Shown piece by piece: positions 11,604-19,689 of a DNA stretch of 64,000 nt; the stretch's first letter is position 1; each line of letters starts with the position of its first letter. The position numbers and the translations under genes were made by a program. The notes under the pieces are model-generated. The model was not told where the DNA came from. It did no database searches and saw only the letters and a list, made by a program, of their open reading frames with translations. The DNA is from CF-162 sp040882565. Lineage in GTDB: Bacteria > Chloroflexota > Dehalococcoidia > SM23-28-2 > RBG-16-64-32. The stretch covers positions 45,775 through 109,774 of the forward strand of contig JBBEAZ010000022.1 of the NCBI GenBank assembly GCA_040882565.1, given 5' to 3'.

Positions 11604-11619
11604 TGCTTAGGCCCACCCA

Positions 11620-11648
11620 ATTCTACCACGAGCCATCGACCGCATCAA
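11620..11648 (-). promoter_or_regulatory. Sigma70 promoter of the metalloprotease operon
   Basis: Minus strand: -35 TTGATG (11643-11648), 17-nt spacer, -10 TAGAAT (11620-11625); the ATG is at 11603. Confidence 0.65.
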
Positions 11649-11733
11649 TCACAAGGATAGGACATGCCGTTCGTGATCCGCGTCGCTGGCGCGTCCGTAG
11701 TACCGTAAGGAGCGGAGTCCTTCTCACTGGCCA

Positions 11734-12465
11734 ATGACAACCATCTTCGGCGAACTCGAGACCATCCTCTCGGAGGACCTCTACCCCTACCGCTACCCGA
11801 TCACTATCGCGCTCATCGTCGCAGCCGCCCTCCTCGCCGCCTTCGCCTACCGGCAACGCTGGCACCTCGTCGCCTGGCGGCACCGGCTGATCACCGGCGC
11901 GGCGCTCGTCATCTTCCTGGTCGTCGCCGTCCCCCTCGGCAACTACTTGATATCGCCACTCTGGGAGCGCAACACAGTCTGCGAGGCCAGCCCTATCTCG
12001 GGCGCCGGTTCCGGTTCCGAAGACTGCGAAGGCGCGGCAGTGGCGGCGACGATGCCGCCAACTGACGCTCCGACGAGGACAGCCCCGCCGGCCGCCGACA
12101 CACCTGCGCCAACGGCGACTCCCTTCACGCCGCGCGCAGTCCTCGAGGGCGACTTCCACGGCGCAGACGACTTTCATTTCGGCGAAGGCAAGGCGCTGGT
12201 TATCGAGACAGAGCCCGGCGTCTACTCCTTGCGCTTCGAGGAGTTTTCGGTGCGCAACGGCCCCGACCTCTTCGTCTACGTGTCGCCCAATCCGGACGGC
12301 TACGCGGACGAAGCGCTCAACCTCGGCGACCTCAAGGGCACCGACGGCGCCTTCAATTACGACATTCCTGCGGGTACCGACATCACGCTCTACCAGAGCG
12401 CGATCGTCTGGTGCCGCCAATTCGGCACGCTCTTCGCCGCCGCGACGTTCTCGCCTTCGGGATAG
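11734..12465 (+). CDS. Membrane-anchored DM13-domain protein
   Basis: 243 residues. Two transmembrane helices (about residues 21-40 and 51-75), a Thr/Pro/Ala-rich linker, then a DM13 domain from about residue 135 to the end, recognised by GPDLFVYVSP, the Cys in IVWCRQF and the FAAATF close. DM13 domains are thought to act in extracytoplasmic electron transfer (family knowledge, weakly tested). The domain should face outward. The start is ATG 11734 with no good ribosome site; an AAGGAG lies about 22 nt upstream within a small hairpin. Confidence 0.75.
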   Translation: MTTIFGELETILSEDLYPYRYPITIALIVAAALLAAFAYRQRWHLVAWRHRLITGAALVIFLVVAVPLGNYLISPLWERNTVCEASPISGAGSGSEDCEGAAVAATMPPTDAPTRTAPPAADTPAPTATPFTPRAVLEGDFHGADDFHFGEGKALVIETEPGVYSLRFEEFSVRNGPDLFVYVSPNPDGYADEALNLGDLKGTDGAFNYDIPAGTDITLYQSAIVWCRQFGTLFAAATFSPSG

Positions 12466-12541
12466 ACGCGGGCGCGGCCCGGAGCGCCGTCAGCCGCCTA
12501 CCTGTTCAAGCTAACCCGTAGCGCTGGTTCCGAGAAGCGAA

Positions 12542-12781
12542 CTAACCTTCGGCTGCCCCAGCGGTGGCCTGCGCCTGCCGCTTGAGCACGAAGTAGCTCG
12601 TCTCCATTCGGATCAGCGGGTGAACCGCCGCCACTTCCCAGCCGTCCCGCCCCACCCCATCGAGGTAACGCGTGACGAACGAAGTGCGGTGCTCACCCGG
12701 CTGCCGGATGAACTCCACTCCTTCCGAGGAAATCCTCCCCCGGAAGTCCACATAAGCGACTCTGTATTCCCATGACACCAT
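12542..12781 (-). CDS. DUF4177-like small protein
   Basis: 79 residues. The WEYRV start, the DGWEVAAV centre and the FVLKRQ end match the pattern of the small DUF4177 family, whose function is unknown. The ATG at 12781 is chosen because GGAGG lies 5 nt upstream; the frame is open further up but reads unlike protein. Upstream are a -10 box (TAAGAT, 12837-12842) and a palindrome of Crp type at 12866-12881, so the gene may be under a Crp/Fnr-family activator. Confidence 0.7.
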   Translation of the reverse strand: MVSWEYRVAYVDFRGRISSEGVEFIRQPGEHRTSFVTRYLDGVGRDGWEVAAVHPLIRMETSYFVLKRQAQATAGAAEG

Positions 12782-12836
12782 GTTTGCCTCCACTCCTGGC
12801 AGCGAACCGGCGTCCGGGCCAATCGCCCGCACATCT

Positions 12837-12881
12837 ATCTTACCGCCGTGGAGACACATTCGTGACGTGACGAGCGTCACG
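12837..12881 (-). promoter_or_regulatory. Predicted Crp/Fnr-type site and -10 box
   Basis: The palindrome CGTGACG-AG-CGTCACG (12866-12881) contains the GTGA-N6-TCAC core of Crp-family sites. Its centre lies about 31 nt upstream of the edge of the -10 TAAGAT (12837-12842). With a start site near 12831 the centre falls close to -42, the class II activator position. Confidence 0.5.
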
Positions 12882-12905
12882 CCGGCGGTTGCACGAGGCC
12901 GGGCG

Positions 12906-12975
12906 CAATCAAGCAATCAGGCAAACAAGCAAACACTAAGCCGAATCTGTTTGTCTGTTTCGTGGTTCCTGTTTC
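12906..12975. repeat. Degenerate 8-nt then 7-nt tandem repeats between genes
   Basis: Four octamers at 12906-12937 (CAATCAAG, CAATCAGG, CAAACAAG, CAAACACT), then four heptamers at 12948-12975 (TGTTTGT, CTGTTTC, GTGGTTC, CTGTTTC). They sit just beyond the acyl-CoA dehydrogenase stop. Confidence 0.65.
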
Positions 12976-12986
12976 AGCGCGCAGCG

Positions 12987-14186
12987 CTACTCGAACTCCC
13001 AGGTCGAGCCCTGGCTGTACTCCCGCAACACCCGCCGCGCCACGACCATCCGGTGCACCTCGTCCGGGCCATCGTAGATGCGCGCGGCGCGCGCCTGCCG
13101 GTACATCCCTTCGAGCGGCGTGTCGCCCGAGACTCCGAGCGCGCCGTGAACCTGGATCGCGCGGTCGATCACGTTGTGGAGGATCGTCGCCCCCCAGAAC
13201 TTGATCAGCGAAACCTCGACCCGCGCCTCATCGCCCTGGTCGATTTTGTGCGCCGCGTGCAGCGTCAACAGTCGCGCCGACTGGATCTCGGCGACCGAGT
13301 CGGCGATCCAGTTTTGCACCGTCTGCTTCTGCGCGAGCGGTGTCCCGAAGGTCTGGCGTTCCATCGCCCGCTGACATAGGAGGTCGAAAGCGCGTGACAT
13401 CTGGCCGAGCCAGCGCATGCAGTGGTGAATGCGCCCCGGTCCCAGCCGCTTCTGCGCGATCATGAAGCCGTCGCCTTCCTGGCCGAGCACGTTCGTCACC
13501 GGCACCCGCGCGTCGCGGTAGTAGATCTCGCAGTGGTTGCCGCGCGTCTCGCCCATCACCGGCACGGCCCGCACGATGTCCACGCCCGGCGTCTCCAGCG
13601 GCACGATGATCTGGCTCATCCGCCGGTGCGCCTGGCCTTCGGGGTCCGTCACGCACATGACGATCGCGAAGGTCGCGCCGATCGCCCCGCTTGTGAACCA
13701 CTTGTGGCCGTTGATCACCCAGTCGTCGCCGTCCCGCACCGCGCGTGTCTGTAGCGTCGTCGGGTCCGACCCGGGGTTTTCCGGCTCGGTCATCGAGAAG
13801 CACGAGCGGATGTCGCCGTTGACCAGCGGCTTCAGCCACGTCGCCTTCTGTTCCTCCGAGCCGAACTGCCAGAGGATCTCCGCGTTGCCCGAGTCCGGCG
13901 CCTGTGAGCCAAAGGCCCGCGGCGCCAGGTAGCTGCGACCGAGGATCTCGTTCATATACACGTAGGGCATGAAGCCGATGCCCATGCCGCCTGCCTCCTT
14001 CGGCAGATGCGGCGCCCAGTAGCCCATCTTCTTCGTCCGCGACTGCAGGTCCTTGATCAGGTCGGCGGCCTCGTCTTCCGCTGCGTCTTCGACGACGTGC
14101 TCGTTGGGGTAGATGTGCTCGTCCATGAACTGCCGCACGTCGCCGCGCAGCTTCTGTATTTCGGGCGTCATCGTAAAGTCGGGCAT
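12987..14186 (-). CDS. Acyl-CoA dehydrogenase family protein
   Basis: FAD enzyme for alpha,beta-dehydrogenation of an acyl-CoA in the cytoplasm. 399 residues with the full three-part fold: helical N-terminus, middle beta domain with CFSMTEPENPGSD and WFTSGA, and C-terminal helices with IQVHGALGVSGDTPLEGMYRQAR and a YDGPDEVH end. It resembles ACAD10/11-type enzymes, some of which act on hydroxylated or unusual acyl chains; the substrate cannot be read from the sequence. Start is ATG 14186 with AGGAG 5 nt upstream and a -10 TACAAT at 14227-14232. The neighbouring F420-type oxidoreductase and hydratase suggest a catabolic cluster. Confidence 0.92.
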   Translation of the reverse strand: MPDFTMTPEIQKLRGDVRQFMDEHIYPNEHVVEDAAEDEAADLIKDLQSRTKKMGYWAPHLPKEAGGMGIGFMPYVYMNEILGRSYLAPRAFGSQAPDSGNAEILWQFGSEEQKATWLKPLVNGDIRSCFSMTEPENPGSDPTTLQTRAVRDGDDWVINGHKWFTSGAIGATFAIVMCVTDPEGQAHRRMSQIIVPLETPGVDIVRAVPVMGETRGNHCEIYYRDARVPVTNVLGQEGDGFMIAQKRLGPGRIHHCMRWLGQMSRAFDLLCQRAMERQTFGTPLAQKQTVQNWIADSVAEIQSARLLTLHAAHKIDQGDEARVEVSLIKFWGATILHNVIDRAIQVHGALGVSGDTPLEGMYRQARAARIYDGPDEVHRMVVARRVLREYSQGSTWEFE

Positions 14187-14226
14187 CGGGCTCCTCGCTA
14201 GTTAGTTTTCAGCTTTGGCGGGCGGG

Positions 14227-14232
14227 ATTGTA
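14227..14232 (-). promoter_or_regulatory. -10 box upstream of the acyl-CoA dehydrogenase
   Basis: TACAAT on the minus strand, 40 nt before the ATG at 14186. No convincing -35. Confidence 0.35.
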
Positions 14233-14256
14233 CCATGCGGCCGCCTCGTCGCCGCC

Positions 14257-14262
14257 TATACT
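14257..14262 (+). promoter_or_regulatory. -10 box TATACT before a leaderless ATG
   Basis: Exactly 6 nt separate TATACT from the ATG at 14269, and no Shine-Dalgarno sequence fits between. Confidence 0.45.
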
Positions 14263-14268
14263 GAACCC

Positions 14269-14805
14269 ATGCGATGGTCCAAGGTGCGCAAGTTGGTTCA
14301 CGACAGTTTCGCCGATTCTGTCCACGGTCGAGTGCAAGTAAACCTCACGAACGCTGGTCGACGAGGTGTTGATCCAATGTGCTTTTATGAGAAATGTACT
14401 CGGGGGTGGATGAGAGTGGACGGAAGAGTGGTCGCCAACCTCGAATTTCATCTATTTGGAGAGCTGACTCTTTCTCTGCCGGCGGACGAGAATGACGCGA
14501 AACGGAGAAAGATCCTAGTGTTCTCTGAGGCAATCCCAGGGCAGAAGGTTCGTCAAGGCGCTCAAGCGGGCACCTTCATGCAGCTCACCGAAGCCTGTTG
14601 GAAGTATCTTCACTCCAATCTCAACGAGTCGCTGGAGAGCCCAGACCCGTTCGTGTCATCGTTGGCCGTACTCAACGCCAAAGTCGGACTCACCCGACTG
14701 AGGCGAGTATCTGGCCGTGACCTGCACCCACTCACCCGGGCGATGCTCGACTTCAGATTGCAGGCGGAACTGGCCGCACACTCCCGGGCAACTGCCGCGG
14801 CCTAG
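14269..14805 (+). CDS. Hypothetical protein, possibly SF0329 family
   Basis: 178 residues. The opening (MRWSKVRKLV, then FADSVHGRVQVNLT) and the GWMRVDGRVVANLEFHLF segment resemble the small SF0329 family from memory; no function is known to me. No signal or membrane segment. The start at 14269 is set by the TATACT box 6 nt upstream; the open frame upstream is Pro/Arg-rich and unlike protein. The DNA looks less GC-rich than its neighbours. It converges on the F420-type oxidoreductase, overlapping its stop codon. Confidence 0.6.
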   Translation: MRWSKVRKLVHDSFADSVHGRVQVNLTNAGRRGVDPMCFYEKCTRGWMRVDGRVVANLEFHLFGELTLSLPADENDAKRRKILVFSEAIPGQKVRQGAQAGTFMQLTEACWKYLHSNLNESLESPDPFVSSLAVLNAKVGLTRLRRVSGRDLHPLTRAMLDFRLQAELAAHSRATAAA

Positions 14806-15806
14806 CGCGGCGCCAGCGCCCGGAACGCCTCCAGGCTCTGCTTCGCCTGGGTCTCCCGGTCGCGCGCCGTCGGGATGATGTTGATCACGGGCGTGCTGAT
14901 CCCGTTGTTTCGATACGCTTCGATCTTGTCCTTGCATTCGTCGGGGCTGCCGAAGACGAAGATGTCGTCAACGACTTTCTCCGGCACGAGGCCGACCGCC
15001 TGCTGCCGTTCGCCCGCCTGCCACGCCTTCATCATCGGCGCAAGGGCGTCGCCCCGGCCGAGCCATTCGTGGAACGCGTAGTAGTAAGGCGTCGTCAAGT
15101 AACCAGAGACGATGAAGCGGCCCATCATCTGCGCCTGCTGGCGGTCTTCCGTCCAAATGATGAAGAGACGGCACGCCACATCGAACTCGTCTCGGTCCTT
15201 CCCGGCAGCCGCCGCTGCGTCTCGGGCAATCTTCGACACCCGCGGGGCGTCGTCCGGCGAGATGTAGTTTGTAATCGCGCCCTCGCCCAGTTCGCCCGCG
15301 AGTTGCAGCATCTGCTCACGCAGGGCCGCCACGTAGACCTTCGGCGGCGGCGAAGGCGCCCGGCCGAGGCGGAATCCCTTCACGTCGTACGGACCGACTT
15401 TACGCACAACCTTCTCGCCGCTCCAGGCCTCGCGCAGGAAGGCGATCGTGTCGCGCATCCGCGTCATCGGCTGCGCCAGCGGCACGCCGTTCCAGCGTTC
15501 GACAATCGCCGGTGAGCTCGTGCCGATACCGAGGCAGAACCGCCCCGGCGCCAGCTCCTCGATCGCCGCCGCGGTCTGTGCCAGCAATGTCGGCGTCCGG
15601 TTGTAGACCCCGGCGATCGCGCAGCCTAGGCGCGTCTCCTTCGTCCACGCGGCAAAGGCGGCGAGAGGTGTAAAAGCGTCGTTCGACTCCACCTCCGCCG
15701 ACCAGGCGTCGGTGTACCCCAGGTCCTCCGCTTCGCGCAGAATCGGCCCGTGGTCGGCCAGGGAGATGCCTTGCAGCGGGTAGGTCAGGCCCCAGCGTCT
15801 GGCCAT
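14802..15806 (-). CDS. Luciferase-like, probably F420-dependent oxidoreductase
   Basis: 334 residues, TIM-barrel luciferase-like monooxygenase family (LLM class). Markers are the N-terminal DAWSAEVESND, the APGRFCLGIGTSSP loop, and PPKVYVAALREQMLQLAGELGEGAI. In genomes with F420 these enzymes mostly use F420H2 (family knowledge); cofC and cofD at 51.5-53.1 kb make that likely here. The substrate is unknown. The start overlaps the stop of the upstream enoyl-CoA hydratase (TGATG), so the two are coupled. Confidence 0.88.
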   Translation of the reverse strand: MARRWGLTYPLQGISLADHGPILREAEDLGYTDAWSAEVESNDAFTPLAAFAAWTKETRLGCAIAGVYNRTPTLLAQTAAAIEELAPGRFCLGIGTSSPAIVERWNGVPLAQPMTRMRDTIAFLREAWSGEKVVRKVGPYDVKGFRLGRAPSPPPKVYVAALREQMLQLAGELGEGAITNYISPDDAPRVSKIARDAAAAAGKDRDEFDVACRLFIIWTEDRQQAQMMGRFIVSGYLTTPYYYAFHEWLGRGDALAPMMKAWQAGERQQAVGLVPEKVVDDIFVFGSPDECKDKIEAYRNNGISTPVINIIPTARDRETQAKQSLEAFRALAPR

Positions 15807-16606
15807 CAGGCGAACTTCGGGTCGCGCTTTTCGAGGAACGCCGTCACCGCTTCCGCGTGGTCAGGCAGGCGCCGTGCCTCGCGGATCGCGAACCCTTCCT
15901 GCGTGACGACCCGACGCAGGTCGTGCTCAGCCAGGTTTTCGTGCAGCAACCGCTTGGCTGCCCAGACCGCGGACGGCGGGTTGCCGGCGATCTCTTCCGC
16001 CAGCCCCATTGCCACGTTCATCAGTTCATCGTGCGGCACCACCTGGTCGACCAGCCCGCGCCGCAGGGCCTCATCCGCTTCGACGATCCGGCCGGTGAGC
16101 GCCATGTAGAGCGCGTTCCCCAGGCCCGCCGAGGCTGCGAGGTAGCGGGTACTCCCGCACTCCGGCGTCAGCCCCACTTTGACGAAGCGGACGGAAAACC
16201 GCGCCTTGTCCGAGGCGATACGGATGTCGCAAGCCAGAGGCATCGTCAGGCCAATTCCCACGGAATGGCCGTTGATCGCCGCGATCACCGGCTTGCTGCG
16301 GGCCAGCGCGATCGGCACTTCCGGGCTGCCGTCCCGCGCCACGAGCGACGTCGGGCCGGCGCCGTCACGTGATTGCCCCAGCCCCTGCGAGAAGCTCTGG
16401 ATATCGCCCCCGGCGCAGAACGCCCGCCCGGCGCCCGTGATGACAATGGCGCGCACCTCGCGGTCGGCGTTGGCTTCCTCGAGCGCCTGCAGGAACTCGC
16501 GCTCCATCTGCGGGCTCCAGGCATTCAGCTTATCGGGGCGGTTCAGGGTAAGAAGTAGGACGTTGCCTTTCTTCTCGTATAGCAAAGTCTCGTACGAACT
16601 ACTCAT
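15806..16606 (-). CDS. Enoyl-CoA hydratase/isomerase family protein
   Basis: 266 residues, crotonase fold. The oxyanion-hole segments are AFCAGGDIQSF and INGHSVGIGLTMPLACD; the position of the second catalytic Glu is covered by GLTPECGSTRYL, which keeps a Glu. It could be a hydratase, isomerase or hydrolase. Start is ATG 16606 with AAGGAG 9 nt upstream. It is first in a coupled pair with the F420-type oxidoreductase. Confidence 0.9.
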   Translation of the reverse strand: MSSSYETLLYEKKGNVLLLTLNRPDKLNAWSPQMEREFLQALEEANADREVRAIVITGAGRAFCAGGDIQSFSQGLGQSRDGAGPTSLVARDGSPEVPIALARSKPVIAAINGHSVGIGLTMPLACDIRIASDKARFSVRFVKVGLTPECGSTRYLAASAGLGNALYMALTGRIVEADEALRRGLVDQVVPHDELMNVAMGLAEEIAGNPPSAVWAAKRLLHENLAEHDLRRVVTQEGFAIREARRLPDHAEAVTAFLEKRDPKFA

Positions 16607-16628
16607 TTTTCAACACTCCTTCAAGACG

Positions 16629-16758
16629 CCCTGAAATTTAGCACATCCCTCACGCTTACGTTCGGTGCACCCGCCGCTTCGCTCCCAGACACGACGTGTG
16701 TAAACGAAAGTTATCACCCTGAAATTTGCGGAACGCTTGCGGTAAGGCGACCGCAAGC
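16629..16758. repeat. Direct repeat pair and perfect inverted repeat in an intergenic region
   Basis: CCCTGAAATTT occurs at 16629-16639 and 16717-16727, 88 nt apart. GCTTGCGGT (16735-16743) is complemented at 16750-16758 around AAGGCG. The region lies between divergent genes, so it may hold operators or a structured leader of the plus-strand gene. Confidence 0.45.
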
Positions 16759-16835
16759 AGCCACGCGTCAGAATGTCGGTACAGACCCAGGTGGGAGCCC
16801 TGACGAATTCGTCCGGGCAGGAAGTGAGGCAGATC

Positions 16836-17345
16836 ATGGCAGTACGAAGACACGAGACCGGCGGTAGCGATCACCGGCCCGTCACAGTCATCGACTCAGA
16901 CGTCGAGCAGCAGAGGGTAGTCCACGCCGGTCAGGAGGACGTCGTCAGCGTCACTCCGGACGGTATGTCGCTCGTCCGCGGGATCGTGCGGATGCTCAAC
17001 ATGTGGATCGGGCTGGCATTGCTGGTCGTCGAATCAATGCTGGCCTTCAGGCTGGCCTTCGCTCTCGCCGGCGCAAACGCGGCGAACGGTTTCGTAGAGT
17101 TCATCTACGACGTCACCGGGCCCCTCGTCTCGCCGTTCGAGAACATCGCCAACGAAAGCATCTCCGGCAAGTCGGTGTTTGAGCCAGAAACAGTAATCGC
17201 GATGGCAGTCTACGCCGTCGCTGCGATAATCGTGATCGCGTTCCTCAGCGTCCTGACGACGGTGCCCGGTCCGAGCACCCGCGTCGTCCGCCGCGAGCAC
17301 AGTGCTCACGTCGATGAAGGCGCTCACTACGACGAAGAGATCTAA
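16836..17345 (+). CDS. YggT-like integral membrane protein
   Basis: About 169 residues: a polar N-terminus, a transmembrane helix near residues 50-75, the FIYDVTGPLVSPFENI segment, a second helix (AMAVYAVAAIIVIAFLSVL), and an acidic, His-rich tail. The arrangement matches one YggT-type repeat; YggT proteins have a loosely defined role near cell division or ion homeostasis. ATG 16836 is preferred to ATG 16773 because GAGG lies 8 nt before it. Confidence 0.65.
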   Translation: MAVRRHETGGSDHRPVTVIDSDVEQQRVVHAGQEDVVSVTPDGMSLVRGIVRMLNMWIGLALLVVESMLAFRLAFALAGANAANGFVEFIYDVTGPLVSPFENIANESISGKSVFEPETVIAMAVYAVAAIIVIAFLSVLTTVPGPSTRVVRREHSAHVDEGAHYDEEI

Positions 17346-17347
17346 AG

Positions 17348-17551
17348 ATGCCCAGCCCGCGGCGCACTGTACAGGCGATCTCCGGTACGTGCCCCTACTG
17401 TTGCGGCGACATCGCCGTGCGGTCGGGTAGCGAAGGCTGGCTTCTCGTCTGCAGCGCCTGCGGGCGCGCACTTGCGGCGGCGCCGTCACCGGCGCCGCCG
17501 CGCCGTTACTCGCCAGCAGCAGCGGCGGGCGGCTCAGCGTCGAGCATGTAG
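17348..17551 (+). CDS. Small zinc-ribbon-like protein (tentative)
   Basis: 67 residues beginning 3 nt after the membrane-protein stop. A CPYC and a CSAC pair 19 residues apart could bind one zinc. The Ala/Pro-rich tail overlaps the 3' end of the opposing response-regulator gene by 46 nt, so the tail may not be real. Kept because of the paired Cys motifs and tight spacing. Confidence 0.4.
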   Translation: MPSPRRTVQAISGTCPYCCGDIAVRSGSEGWLLVCSACGRALAAAPSPAPPRRYSPAAAAGGSASSM

Positions 17552-18219
17552 CCGATCCCCTGCATCGTCTTAATGACGACCGGCTCGCTAGGGTTGGGCT
17601 CCAGCTTGCGCCGCAGCCTTGACACCCAGACCCGCAGATACTGCACGTCGTCGTGGTACTCCGGTCCCCAGACCTTGCTCAAAAGCTCTGCGTTCAGCAT
17701 CACCTTGCCGGCGTTCGCCGACAGGTACTGCAGCAGCAGCCACTCTGTCCGCGTTAGCTGGACTACCTCGCCGGCGCGCGTCACCAGGCGGCGGTTCAGG
17801 TCAATCTCGAGGTCCTGCACCCGGATTACCCGGTTAACGGACTGGTTGCCGACGGCACGCCGTAGCACGGCGCGGATGCGCGCGCTCAACTCTTCGGGGC
17901 TAAATGGCTTGACGATGTAGTCGTCAGCGCCCTGCTCGAGGCCGCGTACCTTGTCCGCGTCGCTGTCCTTGGCCGTGACCATGATCACCGGCACGTTCAT
18001 TTGCTCGCGGATCCGCCGCATCACTTCCAGGCCGGTCATCTCCGGCATGATCACGTCCAGCAACACGGCATCCGGCCGCTGCTCCTCGACAAGCCGGAGC
18101 GCGTCTTCACCGTTGGAAGCGGTGATCACGCGGAATCCCTGATCCGTCAGCTCGAGTTTCATGAGCCGCAGTATGCCTGCCTCGTCGTCTACGGCCAGTA
18201 CCAGTGGCTCTTGCGTCAT
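17506..18219 (-). CDS. OmpR/KdpE-family response regulator
   Basis: 237 residues. Receiver domain with the acidic pair VDDE, phospho-acceptor Asp in LLDVIMP, Thr in MVTAKD and Lys in VKPF; then a winged-helix OmpR-type DNA-binding domain ending KTMQGIGYML. No sensor kinase is adjacent, so it is an orphan regulator here. ATG 18219 is preceded by GGAGGAGAG. The promoter at 18286-18313 is back to back with that of the receiver-only protein at 18422. Confidence 0.92.
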   Translation of the reverse strand: MTQEPLVLAVDDEAGILRLMKLELTDQGFRVITASNGEDALRLVEEQRPDAVLLDVIMPEMTGLEVMRRIREQMNVPVIMVTAKDSDADKVRGLEQGADDYIVKPFSPEELSARIRAVLRRAVGNQSVNRVIRVQDLEIDLNRRLVTRAGEVVQLTRTEWLLLQYLSANAGKVMLNAELLSKVWGPEYHDDVQYLRVWVSRLRRKLEPNPSEPVVIKTMQGIGYMLDAEPPAAAAGE

Positions 18220-18285
18220 CTCTCCTCCGTTGCGTCGCCTTGTCTCGTCTTTTCAGCGTCCGACTATGGGGCCAGCCGGAAACCT

Positions 18286-18313
18286 ATTGTAACCGTGTTC
18301 TTCCAAGGTCAAA
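18286..18313 (-). promoter_or_regulatory. Probable promoter of the OmpR-type regulator
   Basis: Minus strand: -10 TACAAT (18286-18291), with TTTGAC (18308-18313) at a 16-nt spacer or TTGACC (18307-18312) at a 15-nt spacer. Confidence 0.5.
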
Positions 18314-18357
18314 CGCGGTTCACTATTAGATATGGCTTTGTGATTGATTTGCAACCC

Positions 18358-18386
18358 TTACCCGTTTGTAAACGCGGACGTATCAT
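18358..18386 (+). promoter_or_regulatory. Probable promoter of the receiver-only protein
   Basis: TTACCC (18358-18363), 17-nt spacer, TATCAT (18381-18386). The half-palindrome GTTT-GT-AAAC lies in the spacer and could be an operator. Confidence 0.4.
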
Positions 18387-18421
18387 ACGCTCGCCCCGGT
18401 ACGCTTGGGACAAGGAAACCA

Positions 18422-18814
18422 ATGGATATGCCGCGCTGTGTATTAATTGTCGAGGACGAACCCGCCATCCGCCGGATGGTGGCTGTCATCTTGCGCGACC
18501 TCGGCTGCGAGACCCTGACAGCGCCTGACGCCGAGAGCGCGCACCGCGTGCTCGACCACACCCGACCGGACGTTGTCCTCTCCGACGTGCGTCTGCCAGG
18601 GATGAACGGCACCGAACTCTGCGACGAGATCAGGAGCCGCGAAGACCTCGCTTCGACGCATGTCGTCCTGATGAGCGCGTTCGGCGAGCCGCGCAACCAC
18701 AAGGCGGACGATTTCATCGCGAAGCCCTTCGACCCCGACACGCTGGAAGCTAAGATCGGCCGCTACCTGACCAACGGCGCTAATCCCGACGCGAACGGCC
18801 AAGCGCCCGCTTAA
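18422..18814 (+). CDS. Single-domain response regulator (receiver only)
   Basis: 130 residues: LIVEDEP acidic pair, Asp in VLSDVRLPG, Ser in LMSAFGE and Lys in AKPF. There is no output domain, so it would act by protein contact or in a phosphorelay. Its SAFGEPRNHKADDF loop is shortened relative to the normal receiver. ATG 18422 has AAGGA 6 nt upstream. It is divergent from the OmpR-type regulator, and its 3' end overlaps the HMG-CoA lyase gene by 35 nt. Confidence 0.85.
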   Translation: MDMPRCVLIVEDEPAIRRMVAVILRDLGCETLTAPDAESAHRVLDHTRPDVVLSDVRLPGMNGTELCDEIRSREDLASTHVVLMSAFGEPRNHKADDFIAKPFDPDTLEAKIGRYLTNGANPDANGQAPA

Positions 18815-19688
18815 CGCGACCCTCGAGCGGCCGCCCGACAATCTCCTCCGCGAACCAGGCCGCATCCAGCAACGCGTCGAGATCGATGCCCGTCTTGATC
18901 CCCATCGCCGCCAGCATCGCGGCCAGGTCTTCCGTCGCCACGTTGCCGGAAGCGCCCGGCGCGTACGGACAGCCGCCCAGCCCGCCGATCGAGCAGTCAA
19001 ACTGCATCGCGCCCGCTTCCATCGCCGCGACGACGTTTGCCAGCGCCATGCCGCGCGTGTCGTGGAAGTGCAGCCGCAGCGGCGTTCCCGGCAGTTCGCT
19101 AAAGAACTGTGTCGTGAGATCGAACGCCTGCCTGGGATTGGCGATGCCGATCGTGTCGCCGAGCGCTATCTCCCGCGCGCCGATGCTCATCATTTCCTCC
19201 GCGAGCGCGATAACCCTGCCGGGGTCAACCGCGCCTTCGTAAGGGCAGCCGAACGCCGTTGACACGTAGCCGGTCCAGGGGATACCCGTCTCAGCGGCCA
19301 GTGCTGCGACCTTACGGATCTCGGCCCGCGTTTCGCCGATCGTGCGGTTGATGTTCGCCTTGTTGTGGGACGGGCTTGCGGAAATGACGACCGTGATTTC
19401 GTCGACGCGCGCCTCGATGGCGTTCCGCGCTCCGGTCTCGTTCGGCACCAGTCCGATGTATGTCACACCCGGCGGCCGCTCGACCCCGGCCATGACCTCC
19501 GCCGCGTTGGCCATCTGCGGGATCGCCTTCGGACTGACGAACGACGCCGCCTCGATCCGCGTCAGCCCGGTCACCGAGAGCCGGTCGATGAGCGCGATCT
19601 TCTGCTCGAGCGAGATCGTCTCCGCTTCGTTCTGAAGCCCGTCACGAGGCCCCACCTCGGTGACCGTGACGCGCTCCGGATAACGCAT
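18780..19688 (-). CDS. Hydroxymethylglutaryl-CoA lyase
   Basis: Cleaves HMG-CoA to acetoacetate and acetyl-CoA, the last step of leucine breakdown. 302 residues with EVGPRDGLQNE at the N-terminus, ALGDTIG, LHFHDTRGMA, and the active-site loop GGLGGCPYAPGASGN. ATG 19688 lies just past the stop of the biotin carboxylase subunit (19690); TTG 19706 is an alternative start. It is last in the operon and runs convergently into the receiver gene. Confidence 0.92.
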   Translation of the reverse strand: MRYPERVTVTEVGPRDGLQNEAETISLEQKIALIDRLSVTGLTRIEAASFVSPKAIPQMANAAEVMAGVERPPGVTYIGLVPNETGARNAIEARVDEITVVISASPSHNKANINRTIGETRAEIRKVAALAAETGIPWTGYVSTAFGCPYEGAVDPGRVIALAEEMMSIGAREIALGDTIGIANPRQAFDLTTQFFSELPGTPLRLHFHDTRGMALANVVAAMEAGAMQFDCSIGGLGGCPYAPGASGNVATEDLAAMLAAMGIKTGIDLDALLDAAWFAEEIVGRPLEGRVKRALGRSRRD

Positions 19689-19689
19689 C

